From Mesorhizobium sp. YC-39 (GTDB lineage Bacteria > Pseudomonadota > Alphaproteobacteria > Rhizobiales > Rhizobiaceae), in assembly GCF_025753795.1 (NCBI RefSeq), contig NZ_JAOWPS010000001.1, positions 1,240,001 through 1,304,000 on the forward strand: DNA of 64,000 nt, given 5' to 3'. Below the pieces are notes generated by a model. The model did not search any database and was not told the DNA's origin. It worked only from the letters and a program-made list of their open reading frames with translations. The translations under genes were made by a program, and so were the position numbers. The stretch's first letter is position 1. Each line of letters starts with the position of its first letter. This document shows, one piece after another, positions 43,737 to 53,583 of this stretch.

Positions 43737-44389
43737 TCCGCGCCGAGATCAAGCGGTTGCACCAGTCGATCCGCCGCACCATGGTCTATGTCACGCATGA
43801 TCAGACCGAGGCGTTGACGCTGGCTGACAAGATCGTCGAGCTGAAGGCAGGCAAGATCGAGCAGACCGGCACGCCACTCTCACTCTACGACGATCCAGAC
43901 AATGCCTTCGTCGCCGGCTTCATCGGCACGCCGCGCATGAATTTCCTCAAGGCGACTGTGGCGGATGACGGCAAGGCACTGCTCGCCGGCGAGGCGAGGG
44001 TGGACATAACGCATCTGGCAACGAAGTTGGAGAACGGCCGGGCCGTCACGCTTGGCATCAGGCCCGAGCATCTCGACGAGAAGGATGGCGTGACGCTCTC
44101 GCTTTCAGTCGACGTCACCTGCATCGGCGAAGTGCGTGGCCTTGGCGCCATGGTGGCGATCGAATTCGTGCGTGACCGCGAGACACGCCAGCCTTGGCCG
44201 GAACTGGTGAAAGCCATCACGCACACCGCTGCCGAAAAGGGCCTGCTGCTGCTCTCCTGCGGCGTGCATGGCAATGTCGTGCGTGTGCTGACGCCGCTGA
44301 CCATCCCCTTCAACCATCTCGACGAAGGCATTGCCATCCTCAAGGACAGCCTACGGGCGGCACTGGAAAAGGTGGAGAGGGGACAATGA
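43718..44389 (+). pseudogene. In-frame chimera: ABC ATPase C-terminus fused to GabT C-terminus
   Basis: Codons up to about 44115 are the second half of a MalK/UgpC-type sugar ABC ATPase: [35 protein letters not shown] (Walker-region His switch) and [17 protein letters not shown]. From about 44120 the frame continues as the end of a 4-aminobutyrate aminotransferase: [30 protein letters not shown] and [15 protein letters not shown]. Neither half carries its own active core (no Walker A, no PLP lysine). A deletion fused the two. The stop overlaps the gabD ATG (ATGA), the original gabT-gabD coupling. Confidence 0.88.
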
Positions 44390-45840
44390 CGCTCGCGCTG
44401 CTTCACGACCGGGCCTTCATCGATGGCGCCTGGGCCGGGGCGGATACGGGCGCGACCTTCGAGGTTCCCAATCCGGCGACGGGCGCGGTTCTCGCCCGCG
44501 TCGCCGATCTTGCCGCCGTCGATGTCGAGCGGGCGATCCTTGCGGCCGAGCGCGCGCTTGTGGACTGGCGCCAGCGCCCGGCCAAGGAACGGGCCAAGCT
44601 GCTGCGCGCATGGTTCGACCTGATCACCGCCCATACCGAGGACCTTGCCCGGCTGATCACGGCCGAGCAGGGCAAGCCGCTCTACGAGGCGCGCGGCGAG
44701 GTCGCCTTCGGCGCCTCCTTCGTCGACTGGTTCTCGGAAGAAGCCAAGCGGGTCTATGGCGACGTCATCCCGTCGGCCGGTCGCGACCGGCGTTTCATCG
44801 TGTTGAAACAGCCGATCGGCGTTTGCGCCGCCATCACGCCCTGGAACTTCCCGCTGGCGATGATTACCCGCAAGGCGGCGGCGGCACTCGCCGCCGGCTG
44901 CACCATGGTCGTCAAACCCTCCGAGGAAACGCCGCTGACGGCGCTCGCGATGGCCGAGCTTGCCCGGCAGGCCGGCATTCCGGCCGGCGTGCTCAACCTT
45001 GTGCCGTCGAAGGATGCCGCCGGCATCGGACGCCTGCTCTGCGAGCACCCGGTGATCCGAAAACTCTCCTTCACGGGCTCGACAGCCGTCGGCAAGCTGT
45101 TGATGCGGCAGTGCGCCGATACGCTCAAGAAACTGTCGCTGGAACTCGGCGGCAATGCGCCGTTCATCGTCTTCGACGACGCCGACCTCGATCTCGCCGT
45201 CGCCGGTGCCATCGCCTCGAAATTCCGCAATTCCGGCCAGACCTGCGTCTGCACCAACCGCATCTATGTGCAGGACGGCATCCACGCTGCCTTCGTGGCA
45301 AAGCTGACTGAGCAGGTTGCCAGCCTGAAAGTCGGCGACGGCGGCGCGCCGGAGGTCGTGCAGGGGCCGCTCATCAACGCGAAAGCCGTGGCGAAAGTGG
45401 CGGAGCTTGTCGGCGACGCCGTGGACCGCGGCGCGCGCATCGAGACTGGCGGCAAGCCGCATGCCCTCGGCGGCACCTGGTTCGAACCGACCGTGCTGAG
45501 CGGAATGCAGGCACCGATGCGGCTGGCACAGGAAGAAGCCTTCGGTCCGATCGCCCCGGTCTTTCGCTTCAAGGACGAAGCGGAAGTCATCCGCCTCGCC
45601 AACGACACGCGCTACGGCCTGATGGCCTATTTCTACGCCCGTGACGTCAACCGCATCTGGCACGTCCTCGAAGAGTTGCAATTCGGCATGGTGGGCATCA
45701 ACGAAGGCCTGATCTCCACCGAGCTTGCTCCCTTTGGCGGCATCAAGGAAAGTGGTTTCGGCCGCGAAGGCTCCAAGTACGGCATCGAGGAATATGTGGA
45801 GCTGAAATATGCCTGCTTCGGCGGGCTGAAGGTGGGGTGA
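44386..45840 (+). CDS. gabD: NAD(P)-dependent succinate-semialdehyde dehydrogenase
   Basis: A 484-residue aldehyde dehydrogenase matching GabD, which oxidises succinic semialdehyde to succinate in GABA breakdown. The cofactor region is [20 protein letters not shown], the catalytic Glu is in [14 protein letters not shown], and the Cys nucleophile is in [11 protein letters not shown]. The length and C-terminal [20 protein letters not shown] are normal. It starts at ATG 44386, overlapping the stop of the GabT fragment, so it was once gabTD. Expression now depends on what promoter precedes the chimera. Confidence 0.92.
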   Translation: MTLALLHDRAFIDGAWAGADTGATFEVPNPATGAVLARVADLAAVDVERAILAAERALVDWRQRPAKERAKLLRAWFDLITAHTEDLARLITAEQGKPLYEARGEVAFGASFVDWFSEEAKRVYGDVIPSAGRDRRFIVLKQPIGVCAAITPWNFPLAMITRKAAAALAAGCTMVVKPSEETPLTALAMAELARQAGIPAGVLNLVPSKDAAGIGRLLCEHPVIRKLSFTGSTAVGKLLMRQCADTLKKLSLELGGNAPFIVFDDADLDLAVAGAIASKFRNSGQTCVCTNRIYVQDGIHAAFVAKLTEQVASLKVGDGGAPEVVQGPLINAKAVAKVAELVGDAVDRGARIETGGKPHALGGTWFEPTVLSGMQAPMRLAQEEAFGPIAPVFRFKDEAEVIRLANDTRYGLMAYFYARDVNRIWHVLEELQFGMVGINEGLISTELAPFGGIKESGFGREGSKYGIEEYVELKYACFGGLKVG

Positions 45841-45944
45841 AGCTTGACGCGTATCATTCGCGAGACAGGAGCTGGCCCTGCTGTACGCAACCGAGCCAGC
45901 GCCCGATTCTTAGATACGCAACGGGTGAGGCCTGAACGGCCTGC

Positions 45945-46646
45945 GACATCATGAGTCAAGATGATCCGCTTGGCGTCACCGTGGAAAACACCGTCAACTG
46001 CGCGGCCATTTGAGATGCATTTTGGTGCCGCTCAATGCCAACAGACCTTTGCCTTTCTGCAGGTTGGAGCGCAGGTCGGCCTCCGCTTCATCACCGAAGG
46101 GCGCTTCTATCGCGGCGCAGGCGGTGCTACCGGCGAGATCGGCCGCATGCCGTTTCCGTGGTCGGGTAGCGAGTCAACCTCTCGTGAAGGGCTTGAATAT
46201 AACTTCGGCTCGCGGGTGCTGATCGAGCGTTGCCGTGTCGATTGGCCAGTCGGGGAAGGCGCCCCTCAGACTCGGCCAAGGATCTGTTCGCGCATGCTTT
46301 GAAAGCTCACTGCCGGCGATGGCGGCGGTCGCACGCCATGCCGCCGATATTGGCAGGCTGGCGGCCGGCTGCATTGGCATGCTTGATCCTGATCTGATCG
46401 TATTTGGGGGGCGGCGTCGGAAAGAATCCGCTGATGAGCAAATCGTCGAGCGCGTAGCGGCAGAGCTTGCGTGGCTAACAAATCCCGCTTTAGTTCGCTG
46501 GGGATGACGGGACTGCCCTCGGTGCCATGAAGCTAGCGGCGGACTACAGTCTCGGGATTATGCTGCCCGAAGGTCGGCACCTGGCTGTGGTGTTGCCGCC
46601 ATTGGGAACTAACCGTGTTAACTGGGCGAAACCCTCGATCCCGTGA
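45945..46646 (+). pseudogene. Frameshifted ROK-family sugar kinase/regulator remnant
   Basis: Pieces in several frames match the ROK fold: VTVENTVNCAAI near 45980, then QVGLRFITEGRFYRGAGG and ATGEIGRMPFPW near 46080-46160, then RHAADIGRLAAGCIGMLDPD and LIVFGGRRRKE near 46340-46420, then GDDGTALGAMKLAADYSLG ending at 46644-46646. The order is right for the C-terminal two thirds of a ROK protein, but at least three frame changes exist. The N-terminal HTH or kinase start is missing. The rest of 45841-46757 holds no gene. Confidence 0.75.
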
Positions 46647-46757
46647 CGTCCAAGCCATTCATGCCAGTTGCCTGTGCCGCCTCGACGCCCAGCCTTCGCT
46701 TTGCCAGTCAGGCGATCGAATGCGCCCTCTGGTACGGGCGGACGTAGTCCTCCTCGG

Positions 46758-47531
46758 TCAGCCCGCTGTCCAGCCGCCGTCCACCATCAGGTTGATGCCG
46801 GTGACGTAGCTTGCCATGTCGCTGGCAAGGAACAGTGCGGCCCCTGCCACGTCATTCGGATGCCCGAGCCGTGGCCAAGGCGTGCGGCGGTGTGAATAGT
46901 CGAGCGCGCCAGGGTCGTTGGCAACGCCTGGTTTGCCGGTGATGATCTTGCCGGGTGCGATGGCGTTGCACACGATCAGGTCGTCGGCGTGGTCGACGGC
47001 GATCTGCCGTGTCATCTGCACGATGCCGCCCTTGCTCACCGAATAGGGGAAGTCGCCCGGGCAGGCCACCATGCCGTGCTGCGAGGAGATGTTGATGATG
47101 CGGCCGCGTACATCGTTGACAGGCGCTTGGGCGCGCATCTGCATCACCGCCCGTTTAGAGCAGTAGAAGAATCCGGTCAGGTTGACGCCGATGACGCGCT
47201 GCCATTGTTCCGGCGTGGTGTCGATCAGATTGGTGCTGGTGTAGATCGCGGCGTTGTTGACCATCACGTCGAGCCGTCCGAACTGCGTGACCGTCGCACC
47301 GACCAGCCCATCAACGGCGCTCCAGTCGGAGATGTCGGTCCGGATGTAAACGGCAGCTCCGCCGGCCGAGCGTATCAACTCCACGGTGCTCTCACCGCCC
47401 TCGATCGGCTGCTCGACCGTGTCGGCGATGACGACGCTCGCGCCCTCGGCCGCGAATTTCAGCGCGATTGCGCGGCCGATGCCGGAACTGCCTCCGGTAA
47501 CGACGGCGGTCTTGTCTGTGAGCAGGGGCAT
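46758..47531 (-). CDS. SDR-family oxidoreductase
   Basis: A 257-residue short-chain dehydrogenase: TGGSSGIGRAIALKFAAEGA cofactor site, VNNAAIYTS, and INISSQHGMVA..FPYSVSKGG catalytic Ser-Tyr-Lys, ending SYVTGINLMVDGGWTAG. ATG 47531 overlaps the end of the dihydroorotase-like gene (stop 47537), so they are coupled. It is the last gene of a six-gene minus operon that begins with the MFS transporter at 52904. The substrate is probably a hydroxy acid or sugar-like alcohol. Confidence 0.88.
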   Translation of the reverse strand: MPLLTDKTAVVTGGSSGIGRAIALKFAAEGASVVIADTVEQPIEGGESTVELIRSAGGAAVYIRTDISDWSAVDGLVGATVTQFGRLDVMVNNAAIYTSTNLIDTTPEQWQRVIGVNLTGFFYCSKRAVMQMRAQAPVNDVRGRIINISSQHGMVACPGDFPYSVSKGGIVQMTRQIAVDHADDLIVCNAIAPGKIITGKPGVANDPGALDYSHRRTPWPRLGHPNDVAGAALFLASDMASYVTGINLMVDGGWTAG

Positions 47532-47536
47532 GGTCC

Positions 47537-48871
47537 TCAGCTTTCCCGGGTGACGATGTGTCCGACTTTCGGGCCGATCAATTTTCCCTCGCGCACGATC
47601 TCGCGACCGCGCAGGAAGACGCTTGTCAGCCGCCATTCGACGGTCCAACCGTCGAACGGCGTGTAGCCCGCTCGCGACACCTGGTCGGCATTGGCGATCG
47701 TGCTGGACTGGCGCGGATCGAGGATGAGGATATCTGCGTCATGGCCGGTGGCGATCCTCCCCTTGCGCCGGCCGAGGCCAAAGCGCTCGGCCGGATTGCG
47801 GGCGCACAGGCGCACCAGCTCGGGCAATCTTATCAGACCGTCGTCAACCAGCTTCAACATCGCCTGCAGCAGCGTTTGCAACCCCGGCATGCCGCCCGGA
47901 ATGTCGGCGAAAACCGCGTAGGGCGCCGCCTTTTCGGCCGGCGCGTGTGGGGCATGATCGGTGGCGACGATGTCGATCAGTCCCGCCCTCAGCGCGGCGC
48001 GCAGCGCATCCACATCATGCGGCGCGCGCAACGGCGGCGAAGCCTTTAGATTACCGCCTCGCGCCTCGTAATCCGCGGCGGTGAAGAACAGGTTCTGCGG
48101 CGTGGTTTCGACGCTGGCGTCGGCCATGCCGCGCAGCCGGCTCCACGTCTCGACGCCGAGTTCGGAATTGATCTGGCGGACATGAATTCTGGTCTCGGCC
48201 GAGGCGGCGGCGATTAGCGCCCGGGCGATGCCGTTGGCTTCGGCCAGCGGCGGCCGGCTGGCCTGAAAGGCGCCAATGGAGCCAGAGCCGTCACGCATTG
48301 TGCTGCCGGTCAGGATCGATTGATCGCCGGGCGAGATGCCGATCAAAGTTTCGGTGCCGGCGAAAGCCTTCAACGCTTCGGCCACGGCGTCTAGCGTCGC
48401 GAAGAGGAAGCCATCGGGCACATCGGCGGTGAAGAGTTCGAACGAGACCGGTGCGAGATCGAGCAGGGCAGGGATGTGCGACAGGTCGCGGCTGACGACG
48501 CTCTGCAGGCCCACATCGACATGGATGCGGTCTTCGGTCATCGCCATCTTGTCGATAAGCTGCTCAGCCGTGGCCGTCCAAGGCTCGTCGGTCGGCATGT
48601 CCAGCACCGTCGTCACACCGCCAAGGGCCGCGGCATGCGTGCCGGAGGAAAAGTCCTCCTTGTGCGTCAGTCCGGGCTCGCGCAGATGTGCGTGCGCGTC
48701 GACCAGGCCGGGCAGCAAATAGGCACCGGATGCATCGAAAACGGTTCTCGCCGAAGCCGTCTCGCCAGGCTGTACAAGCGCTGCGATACGGCCGTCGGTG
48801 ATGCCGACATCGCGCCGCTCGAACCCTTCGGCGTTGACGATGGTGGCTCCCCGGATCAGCGTTTCGAACAT
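47537..48871 (-). CDS. Dihydroorotase/allantoinase-like cyclic amidohydrolase
   Basis: A 444-residue amidohydrolase-superfamily protein in the dihydroorotase/allantoinase branch, which opens cyclic ureides. The first metal pair is LVDAHAHLREPG (HxH), with GVTTVLDMPTDEP next and the catalytic Asp in DIVATDHAPHAP. At the position of the carboxylated Lys of classical family members it reads VSFELFTADVPDG, so Glu may bridge the metals. It lies between the deacetylase and the SDR. The exact ring is unknown; hydantoin, allantoin or dihydropyrimidine are candidates. Confidence 0.85.
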   Translation of the reverse strand: MFETLIRGATIVNAEGFERRDVGITDGRIAALVQPGETASARTVFDASGAYLLPGLVDAHAHLREPGLTHKEDFSSGTHAAALGGVTTVLDMPTDEPWTATAEQLIDKMAMTEDRIHVDVGLQSVVSRDLSHIPALLDLAPVSFELFTADVPDGFLFATLDAVAEALKAFAGTETLIGISPGDQSILTGSTMRDGSGSIGAFQASRPPLAEANGIARALIAAASAETRIHVRQINSELGVETWSRLRGMADASVETTPQNLFFTAADYEARGGNLKASPPLRAPHDVDALRAALRAGLIDIVATDHAPHAPAEKAAPYAVFADIPGGMPGLQTLLQAMLKLVDDGLIRLPELVRLCARNPAERFGLGRRKGRIATGHDADILILDPRQSSTIANADQVSRAGYTPFDGWTVEWRLTSVFLRGREIVREGKLIGPKVGHIVTRES

Positions 48872-48886
48872 GCCGCCTTGCTTCCG

Positions 48887-49822
48887 TCAGCTGCGCCGCT
48901 CGAAGCCGGCATGATTTTCCAGCCAGAACCGGGCAATGTCCTCGCGGCGCATAAAGGCAGCGGCTGGCTTTTTCTTCACATGCTCGATCACCTCGCGCAG
49001 CCCGGACGCCCGGTTGGGCTGGCCCATCCAGCGCGCATGGATGCCGATAGTCAGCATGCGGCCGCCGGTCTCTTCCGCTTCGTCGAGCATGTAGTCAATC
49101 GCTGAGCGGCAATCCTCGGCGAAGTCGCGCGGATTGCTGTAGCCCGGCGCCACCAGATAGCGACTGTCGTTGAGCGTCTTGGAATAGGGCACGACGAGGA
49201 TTTCGGTACCCCTATGATTGAGGAAGTAGGGCAGGTCGTCGTTGCAGGGATCGGAGTGATAGAGGAAGCCGCCTTCCTCGACCAAAAGGTCGCGCGTGCT
49301 GACGCTGGGCAGCGAGCGGCAGTTCCAGCCGAGGGGCCGTCTTTCCAGCAGTTTCTCGTAAAGCGCGATCGCTTCATGCAGATGACGCTTTTCCTCGCCG
49401 CGCTCCATGGTTGTGTAGTCGACCCAGCGCAGGCCGTGGCCAAGCAGGTCATGCCGTCGTGCCTTCATCCATTCGACGAAGGGCGGGTTGCGCTCCAGCG
49501 CCACCGCGCAAGCGGAGATGGTGATCGGGATGTCGTAGCGATCGAAGAGCCGTGCCAGCCGCCAGACACCGGCGCGGCTGCCATATTCGAAATGCGTCTC
49601 GGTGCCGAGGTCGCGCACCGGCGGGCTGGAGGTGAGATTGTACTCGCCCCAATTGTCGTTGCGGCCGTCTTCGAGCCAGGAATATTCCGAACCTTCCTCG
49701 TAGTTGAGCACGAGGTTGATGGCGAGCTTGACGCCGTCGGGCCAGACGACGAAGGGCGGATGCGGACCATAGCCGACGAAGTCCCTCGACTGGGGCGGTT
49801 GCGAGGCAGCGCTCGGCGTCAT
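48887..49822 (-). CDS. Polysaccharide-deacetylase-like hydrolase (PuuE allantoinase type)
   Basis: A 311-residue NodB-fold protein with the features of PuuE-type allantoinases rather than carbohydrate deacetylases: SYEEGSE-like NYEEGSEYSWLE, GSRAGVWRLARLFDRYDIPI, ACAVALERNPPFVEWM, DLLGHGLRWVDY and GIHARWMGQPNRASGL. PuuE hydrolyses the allantoin ring independently of the amidohydrolase type. Its presence beside a dihydroorotase-like enzyme suggests cyclic ureide substrates. It is followed 15 nt later by the dihydroorotase-like gene. Confidence 0.85.
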   Translation of the reverse strand: MTPSAASQPPQSRDFVGYGPHPPFVVWPDGVKLAINLVLNYEEGSEYSWLEDGRNDNWGEYNLTSSPPVRDLGTETHFEYGSRAGVWRLARLFDRYDIPITISACAVALERNPPFVEWMKARRHDLLGHGLRWVDYTTMERGEEKRHLHEAIALYEKLLERRPLGWNCRSLPSVSTRDLLVEEGGFLYHSDPCNDDLPYFLNHRGTEILVVPYSKTLNDSRYLVAPGYSNPRDFAEDCRSAIDYMLDEAEETGGRMLTIGIHARWMGQPNRASGLREVIEHVKKKPAAAFMRREDIARFWLENHAGFERRS

Positions 49823-49834
49823 GGCAAGTTCCTC

Positions 49835-50860
49835 TCAGCTCGTTTCGTTGGCTTCTATCCAGTCCATGTAAGCGTGGAAGGCTTCCTTGCCGGGGCGCGG
49901 CCGCCATGTGGTGTCGCGTAGGATGCGAGCGATGTCATACGCCCCCCACATGCCGCCTTTCAGTCTCACATCCTGGACGACATTGGCGTCTTCTCCTGAT
50001 GTCACCTCGGCCGTCAGTCCGGGCACGCGTTCCCTTGCCCAGCCGATGATCTCGCCGATGGTCTGGCTGGATCCGGAGCCGATGTTGTAGTGGCGGTAAT
50101 TGAGGCGCGGCGCATCGATCAGCGCAAGGATCGCGGCGGCAACGTCGGTCGAGGCGACATAGTCGCCGACGGGCTCCAGGCTGTTCGGCCTGATCGTCTC
50201 GCCGGCCAGAGCCATATGCGCGACGCGGTTGGGAACATGGCGAAAGTTGCGGCTCTCGGTCGCGCGGTCCATCGGGCCGTAGACCGAAGCAAGCCGCACC
50301 GAGACGGCCGACAGGCCGAACAGGTCGGCATAGCGGTTGGTCACCATCTCGGAGGCGAATTTCGAGATGCCGTAGAGCGTCAACGGCGCGACATAGCCGT
50401 CTTCCGGCAGCGGCTCGCCACCCCAGTCGGGCCCATTGTGACGGTAGACGGAGCCGGAACTGACATAGACGAAGCGCTTGAGACCTGGTCTCGCGCGCGC
50501 CCAGTCCAGCATCCGCACGGTGCCCATCAGATTGACATCGACGATGCGGGCAGGGTCTTCCGCCTCTGGCTGGCGTTTTGCCTCCGAGGCGCTGCCGCGC
50601 GAGATTGGCGTGATGGTCGCGCCATGCACGATTGCCGTGATGCCATGCTTGTCGAGTGTCGCGGACCAGGCCTTCGGGTCGAGGACATCGGCGGCGATCA
50701 CTGTGAGCCGGTCTCGGACCCGGGCGAAATGCCTTTCGGCCGCCGCGTCGAGGCCGGACCGGTCGAGGATCACGGCCCGGGCTTGCGGGTCGCGGTCGAG
50801 CCACGCGCGCGCGACCACGCTCATGACAAAGCCGGTGCCTCCGGTGACGAGCAACGTCAT
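49835..50860 (-). CDS. NAD-dependent epimerase/dehydratase
   Basis: A 341-residue extended SDR: TGGTGFVMSVVARAWLDRDP binds NAD, VYVSSGSVYRH and LYGISKFASEMV supply the Ser-Tyr-Lys triad, and GSGSSQTIGEIIGWARE near the C-terminus is typical of sugar epimerase-like proteins. It precedes the deacetylase by 12 nt and follows an SDR by about 30 nt, so it is co-transcribed. Its role in a ureide pathway is unclear; it may act on a hydroxy-acid or sugar moiety of the substrate. Confidence 0.85.
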   Translation of the reverse strand: MTLLVTGGTGFVMSVVARAWLDRDPQARAVILDRSGLDAAAERHFARVRDRLTVIAADVLDPKAWSATLDKHGITAIVHGATITPISRGSASEAKRQPEAEDPARIVDVNLMGTVRMLDWARARPGLKRFVYVSSGSVYRHNGPDWGGEPLPEDGYVAPLTLYGISKFASEMVTNRYADLFGLSAVSVRLASVYGPMDRATESRNFRHVPNRVAHMALAGETIRPNSLEPVGDYVASTDVAAAILALIDAPRLNYRHYNIGSGSSQTIGEIIGWARERVPGLTAEVTSGEDANVVQDVRLKGGMWGAYDIARILRDTTWRPRPGKEAFHAYMDWIEANETS

Positions 50861-50890
50861 GCGAACTCCTTTGATTTGGATGGAAGAGGG

Positions 50891-51640
50891 TCAGCGCGTC
50901 GCATAACCGCCGTCCACGAGCATGTCGGATCCGGTGACGAAGGACGCGTCCGATGACAAAAGGAAAGCCGCCGCCGCGGCGATCTCATCCGGCTCCGCGA
51001 TGCGGCCGAGCAGATGGGCCGGTCCAAGACCTGCATTGGCCGCCTCGAAGTCCGGAAATCTGCGCAGCAGGCGCGTCGTCGCTACCGCGCCCGGCGACAG
51101 GCTGTTGACGCGCACCTCGTCCGGTGCATGGTCGACCGCCATGGCCTTGGCAAGATGGATCAGTCCCGCCTTGGCGGCGCAATAGGCGACGGCCCTGGTG
51201 GTCGCGACCCGCCCGAACTGCGAGCCGATGAACACCACCGAACCGCCGCCACCCGCGGCGATCAACGGCACCGCGTACTTGCTCATCAGGAACGCGCCGG
51301 TCAGGCTGACATCGAGCTCGCGGCGCCAGGACTGTTCGTCGAGATCGACGACGGTGGCGTTCGTCGATGGTGCGGCGGCGTTGTGCACCAACCCGTCGAG
51401 CCGGCCGAAGCGCTGCTTCGCCATGTCGACGGCATCCCTGGCCGACTCCGCATTGGTCACATCGCAGCGGCAGGCGGCCGCCCCGGCGCCAAGCCCATCG
51501 GCAAGTGCCTGCGCGGCCGCCGGATCATGGTCGGCACAGATCACGCTGGCGCCTTCCGCAACGCAGCGCCGGGCAATGGCGGCGCCAATGCCGCTTGCGG
51601 CACCCGCGATCAGGACAACGCTGCCTTTAAGCCGGTTCAT
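50891..51640 (-). CDS. SDR-family oxidoreductase
   Basis: A 249-residue short-chain dehydrogenase with AGAASGIGAAIARRCVAEGA, VHNAAAPST, VFIGSQFGRVATTRAVAYCA (Ser and Tyr) with AAKAG (Lys) and C-terminal SFVTGSDMLVDGG. ATG 51640 has GAGG upstream and lies 10 nt after the MFS stop. It is the second gene of the minus operon. The substrate is unknown. Confidence 0.87.
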   Translation of the reverse strand: MNRLKGSVVLIAGAASGIGAAIARRCVAEGASVICADHDPAAAQALADGLGAGAAACRCDVTNAESARDAVDMAKQRFGRLDGLVHNAAAPSTNATVVDLDEQSWRRELDVSLTGAFLMSKYAVPLIAAGGGGSVVFIGSQFGRVATTRAVAYCAAKAGLIHLAKAMAVDHAPDEVRVNSLSPGAVATTRLLRRFPDFEAANAGLGPAHLLGRIAEPDEIAAAAAFLLSSDASFVTGSDMLVDGGYATR

Positions 51641-51650
51641 CACGGCGACC

Positions 51651-52904
51651 TCAAACCCGTTCCTCGACACTTTGCATGACCGGCGCCGTGACCGGCCGGC
51701 GCAACAGATTGTAGCAGGCTGCGAGCGTGACCAAGGCAGCGCCGCCGCCGAGCAACAGGAACATGGCGGGAGGCCCAAGATGCGCCATCAACCCTGCTGC
51801 GACACCCGGCGTTGCCACATTGCCGATCGAGTAGAGCAGAAGCAGCGTCCCGGAGGCGGCGACCATGTGCCGGCTATGAAGCTGAGACGCGCCAAAGGCC
51901 ATCGCCACCGGATAGATCGTCAGCGCCGTGGCACCATAGAGGAAGAACAGCACGAACAGCAGCGGCACCGAAAGGGTGCCGACCCATGCGATCGCGGCGC
52001 AGGTCGTCACCGAAACCAGCCCTTGCGCCAGCAGCATCAGGCGGCGGTCGAACCGGTCCGACAGCCAGCCGACCGGGGTCTGCGCGAGCATGCCGGCGAT
52101 GCTTATCGTGGTCACCAGCCAGACCGTGGCCGCCGCCGATAGTCCGATCTGCGTGCCGTAGAGAGGCGTCAATACGAAGATGTTCATGTTGGTGATGCCG
52201 GCCTGGAAAATGGCGACGACCGTCACCGGCGCCAGCCTGAAAAGCGCCAGCGGTCCGAGTCGCCTGTCCGCCTTCGCTCCGGGCGCCGGCACCGGATCGG
52301 CCGGCACCGAAGGCAGCGTCGGCCAGCGCGACCCAGCGAACTTTGGCGCGAAGGCCAGAAGCACCGTCGCTGCCGCGACCAGAAACAGATGCGGAGATTG
52401 CGGGCCGACCAGCGCGACGAGGATCTGGCCGAGCAGCACGGCGATCGCCGTCGTCAGCATGTAGATCGAGAACAGCGCGCCGCGATTGTGCTGTTCGGCA
52501 TAGAGATTGATCCAGCTCTCGCAGACGACGAACATAGAGGCCATCGACATGCCGCCGAGCAGCCGGAAGCAGAACCAGCCCGGCATGAAGTCGGTGAAGA
52601 CGAAGCCCAGAGTCGACAGCAGCGCTGTTGTCAGGATCAGAAGGAAGGTCCGCTCATGCCCGTAGCGGGCGACCAATGGACGCGTCATCAGGCATCCGAT
52701 CAGGAAGCCGACCGGATAGGCGGTCAGCACGATCTGCACGATGTCGGGGTCGACGCCGGGTTCGCCGAGGTGGAACGAGACGGCAGTCGTCAGCATGGCG
52801 CTGCCGATACAGGCGAGACAGACGCTTGCCATGATCGGCAGCGTGGCGCGGGAGCGCTCGGCGTTCCGCCACAGGCGCATCGCGGATTGAGCGATCGACC
52901 CCAT
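51651..52904 (-). CDS. MFS transporter (YcaD-like)
   Basis: A 417-residue major facilitator with about 12 helices, resembling YcaD-type permeases: MASVCLACIGSAMLTTAVSF, RPLVARYGHERTFLLIL (loop 2-3 motif), LLGGMSMASMFVVCESWINL and WLSDRFDRRLMLLAQG. The start is uncertain: ATG 52904 is chosen, and GTG 52958 would add 18 residues; neither has a strong ribosome site. It is the first gene of the minus operon and likely imports the pathway substrate. It diverges from the RidA gene at 53209. Confidence 0.82.
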   Translation of the reverse strand: MGSIAQSAMRLWRNAERSRATLPIMASVCLACIGSAMLTTAVSFHLGEPGVDPDIVQIVLTAYPVGFLIGCLMTRPLVARYGHERTFLLILTTALLSTLGFVFTDFMPGWFCFRLLGGMSMASMFVVCESWINLYAEQHNRGALFSIYMLTTAIAVLLGQILVALVGPQSPHLFLVAAATVLLAFAPKFAGSRWPTLPSVPADPVPAPGAKADRRLGPLALFRLAPVTVVAIFQAGITNMNIFVLTPLYGTQIGLSAAATVWLVTTISIAGMLAQTPVGWLSDRFDRRLMLLAQGLVSVTTCAAIAWVGTLSVPLLFVLFFLYGATALTIYPVAMAFGASQLHSRHMVAASGTLLLLYSIGNVATPGVAAGLMAHLGPPAMFLLLGGGAALVTLAACYNLLRRPVTAPVMQSVEERV

Positions 52905-53208
52905 GAATGCAGCCGTCGGCCGGCTAGGACGGGCGCCGGAGATCGCAAGCAGGATCACTGACCGACGCCGGATTTTTACGCATTGCGACGGCTCCCCTTG
53001 GCAGTCACGCTGGCCGGCGGCTGCTCTCCCTGATGGAAGCTACACCTCGCGATGCATGCCACAAGCGAAGATTGACACGGCTATGGCGTCATTTTTTTTG
53101 GCCATCCCAGTTGCGGAAAACAGCGTTGTGCCGTGCGACAGGCTTTACAGTCCTTTTGCACGCTCCCTACGATGGGTCGCCTGCCGAAGATCGAGAGGAG
53201 ACCAGGAG
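52905..53208. promoter_or_regulatory. Divergent promoter region of the ureide-type cluster
   Basis: About 300 bp separate the two head-to-head operons. There is no regulator gene beside it in the window. I see no perfect palindrome; an ATTTTTTTTGGCC tract near 53090 is the only AT-rich island. No regulon-type CTATCGATAG site is present here. Confidence 0.5.
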
Positions 53209-53559
53209 ATGACGATTGAACGCCTTGATAATGGCCAACGCTTCTGCCGGGTGCTGCGCTATAGCGGTACCGTCTATGTCTCCGGCCTGACGGCGGACGA
53301 CCTTTCCGGCGACACCACCGCGCAGACCAGGCAGATCCTCGCCAAGATCGATACACTTCTGGCCAAGGCCGGCAGCGACAAGTCGAAACTTCTCAGCGCC
53401 CAGATCTGGCTGCGCGACATCGCCGACTTCGACATGATGAATACGGCTTGGGATGCCTGGATCGATCGCAGCGCCATGCCGGTGCGCGCGACGGTGGAGG
53501 CGCGACTTGCCGGCGACCAGTATCGCGTCGAGATCATGGTTACAGCGGCGGTCGGCTGA
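53209..53559 (+). CDS. RidA-family enamine/imine deaminase
   Basis: A 116-residue Rid-family protein, close to the usual 110-130: VYVSGLTADDLSGDTTAQTR near the front, LSAQIWLRDIADFDMMNTAW in the middle and VRATVEARLAGDQYRVEIM with the conserved Arg at the end. ACCAGGAG precedes ATG 53209. It hydrolyses reactive enamines or imines made by amine oxidation, which fits the DadA-like oxidase four genes downstream. It is the first gene of the plus operon. Confidence 0.9.
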   Translation: MTIERLDNGQRFCRVLRYSGTVYVSGLTADDLSGDTTAQTRQILAKIDTLLAKAGSDKSKLLSAQIWLRDIADFDMMNTAWDAWIDRSAMPVRATVEARLAGDQYRVEIMVTAAVG

Positions 53560-53583
53560 CGCCGATTGGGGTGGGAAAACCAA

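Noticed and set aside
43885..45681. A 598-codon open frame on the minus strand
   Set aside because: Antisense to gabD and the chimera; the plus-strand proteins have clear catalytic motifs, this one none.
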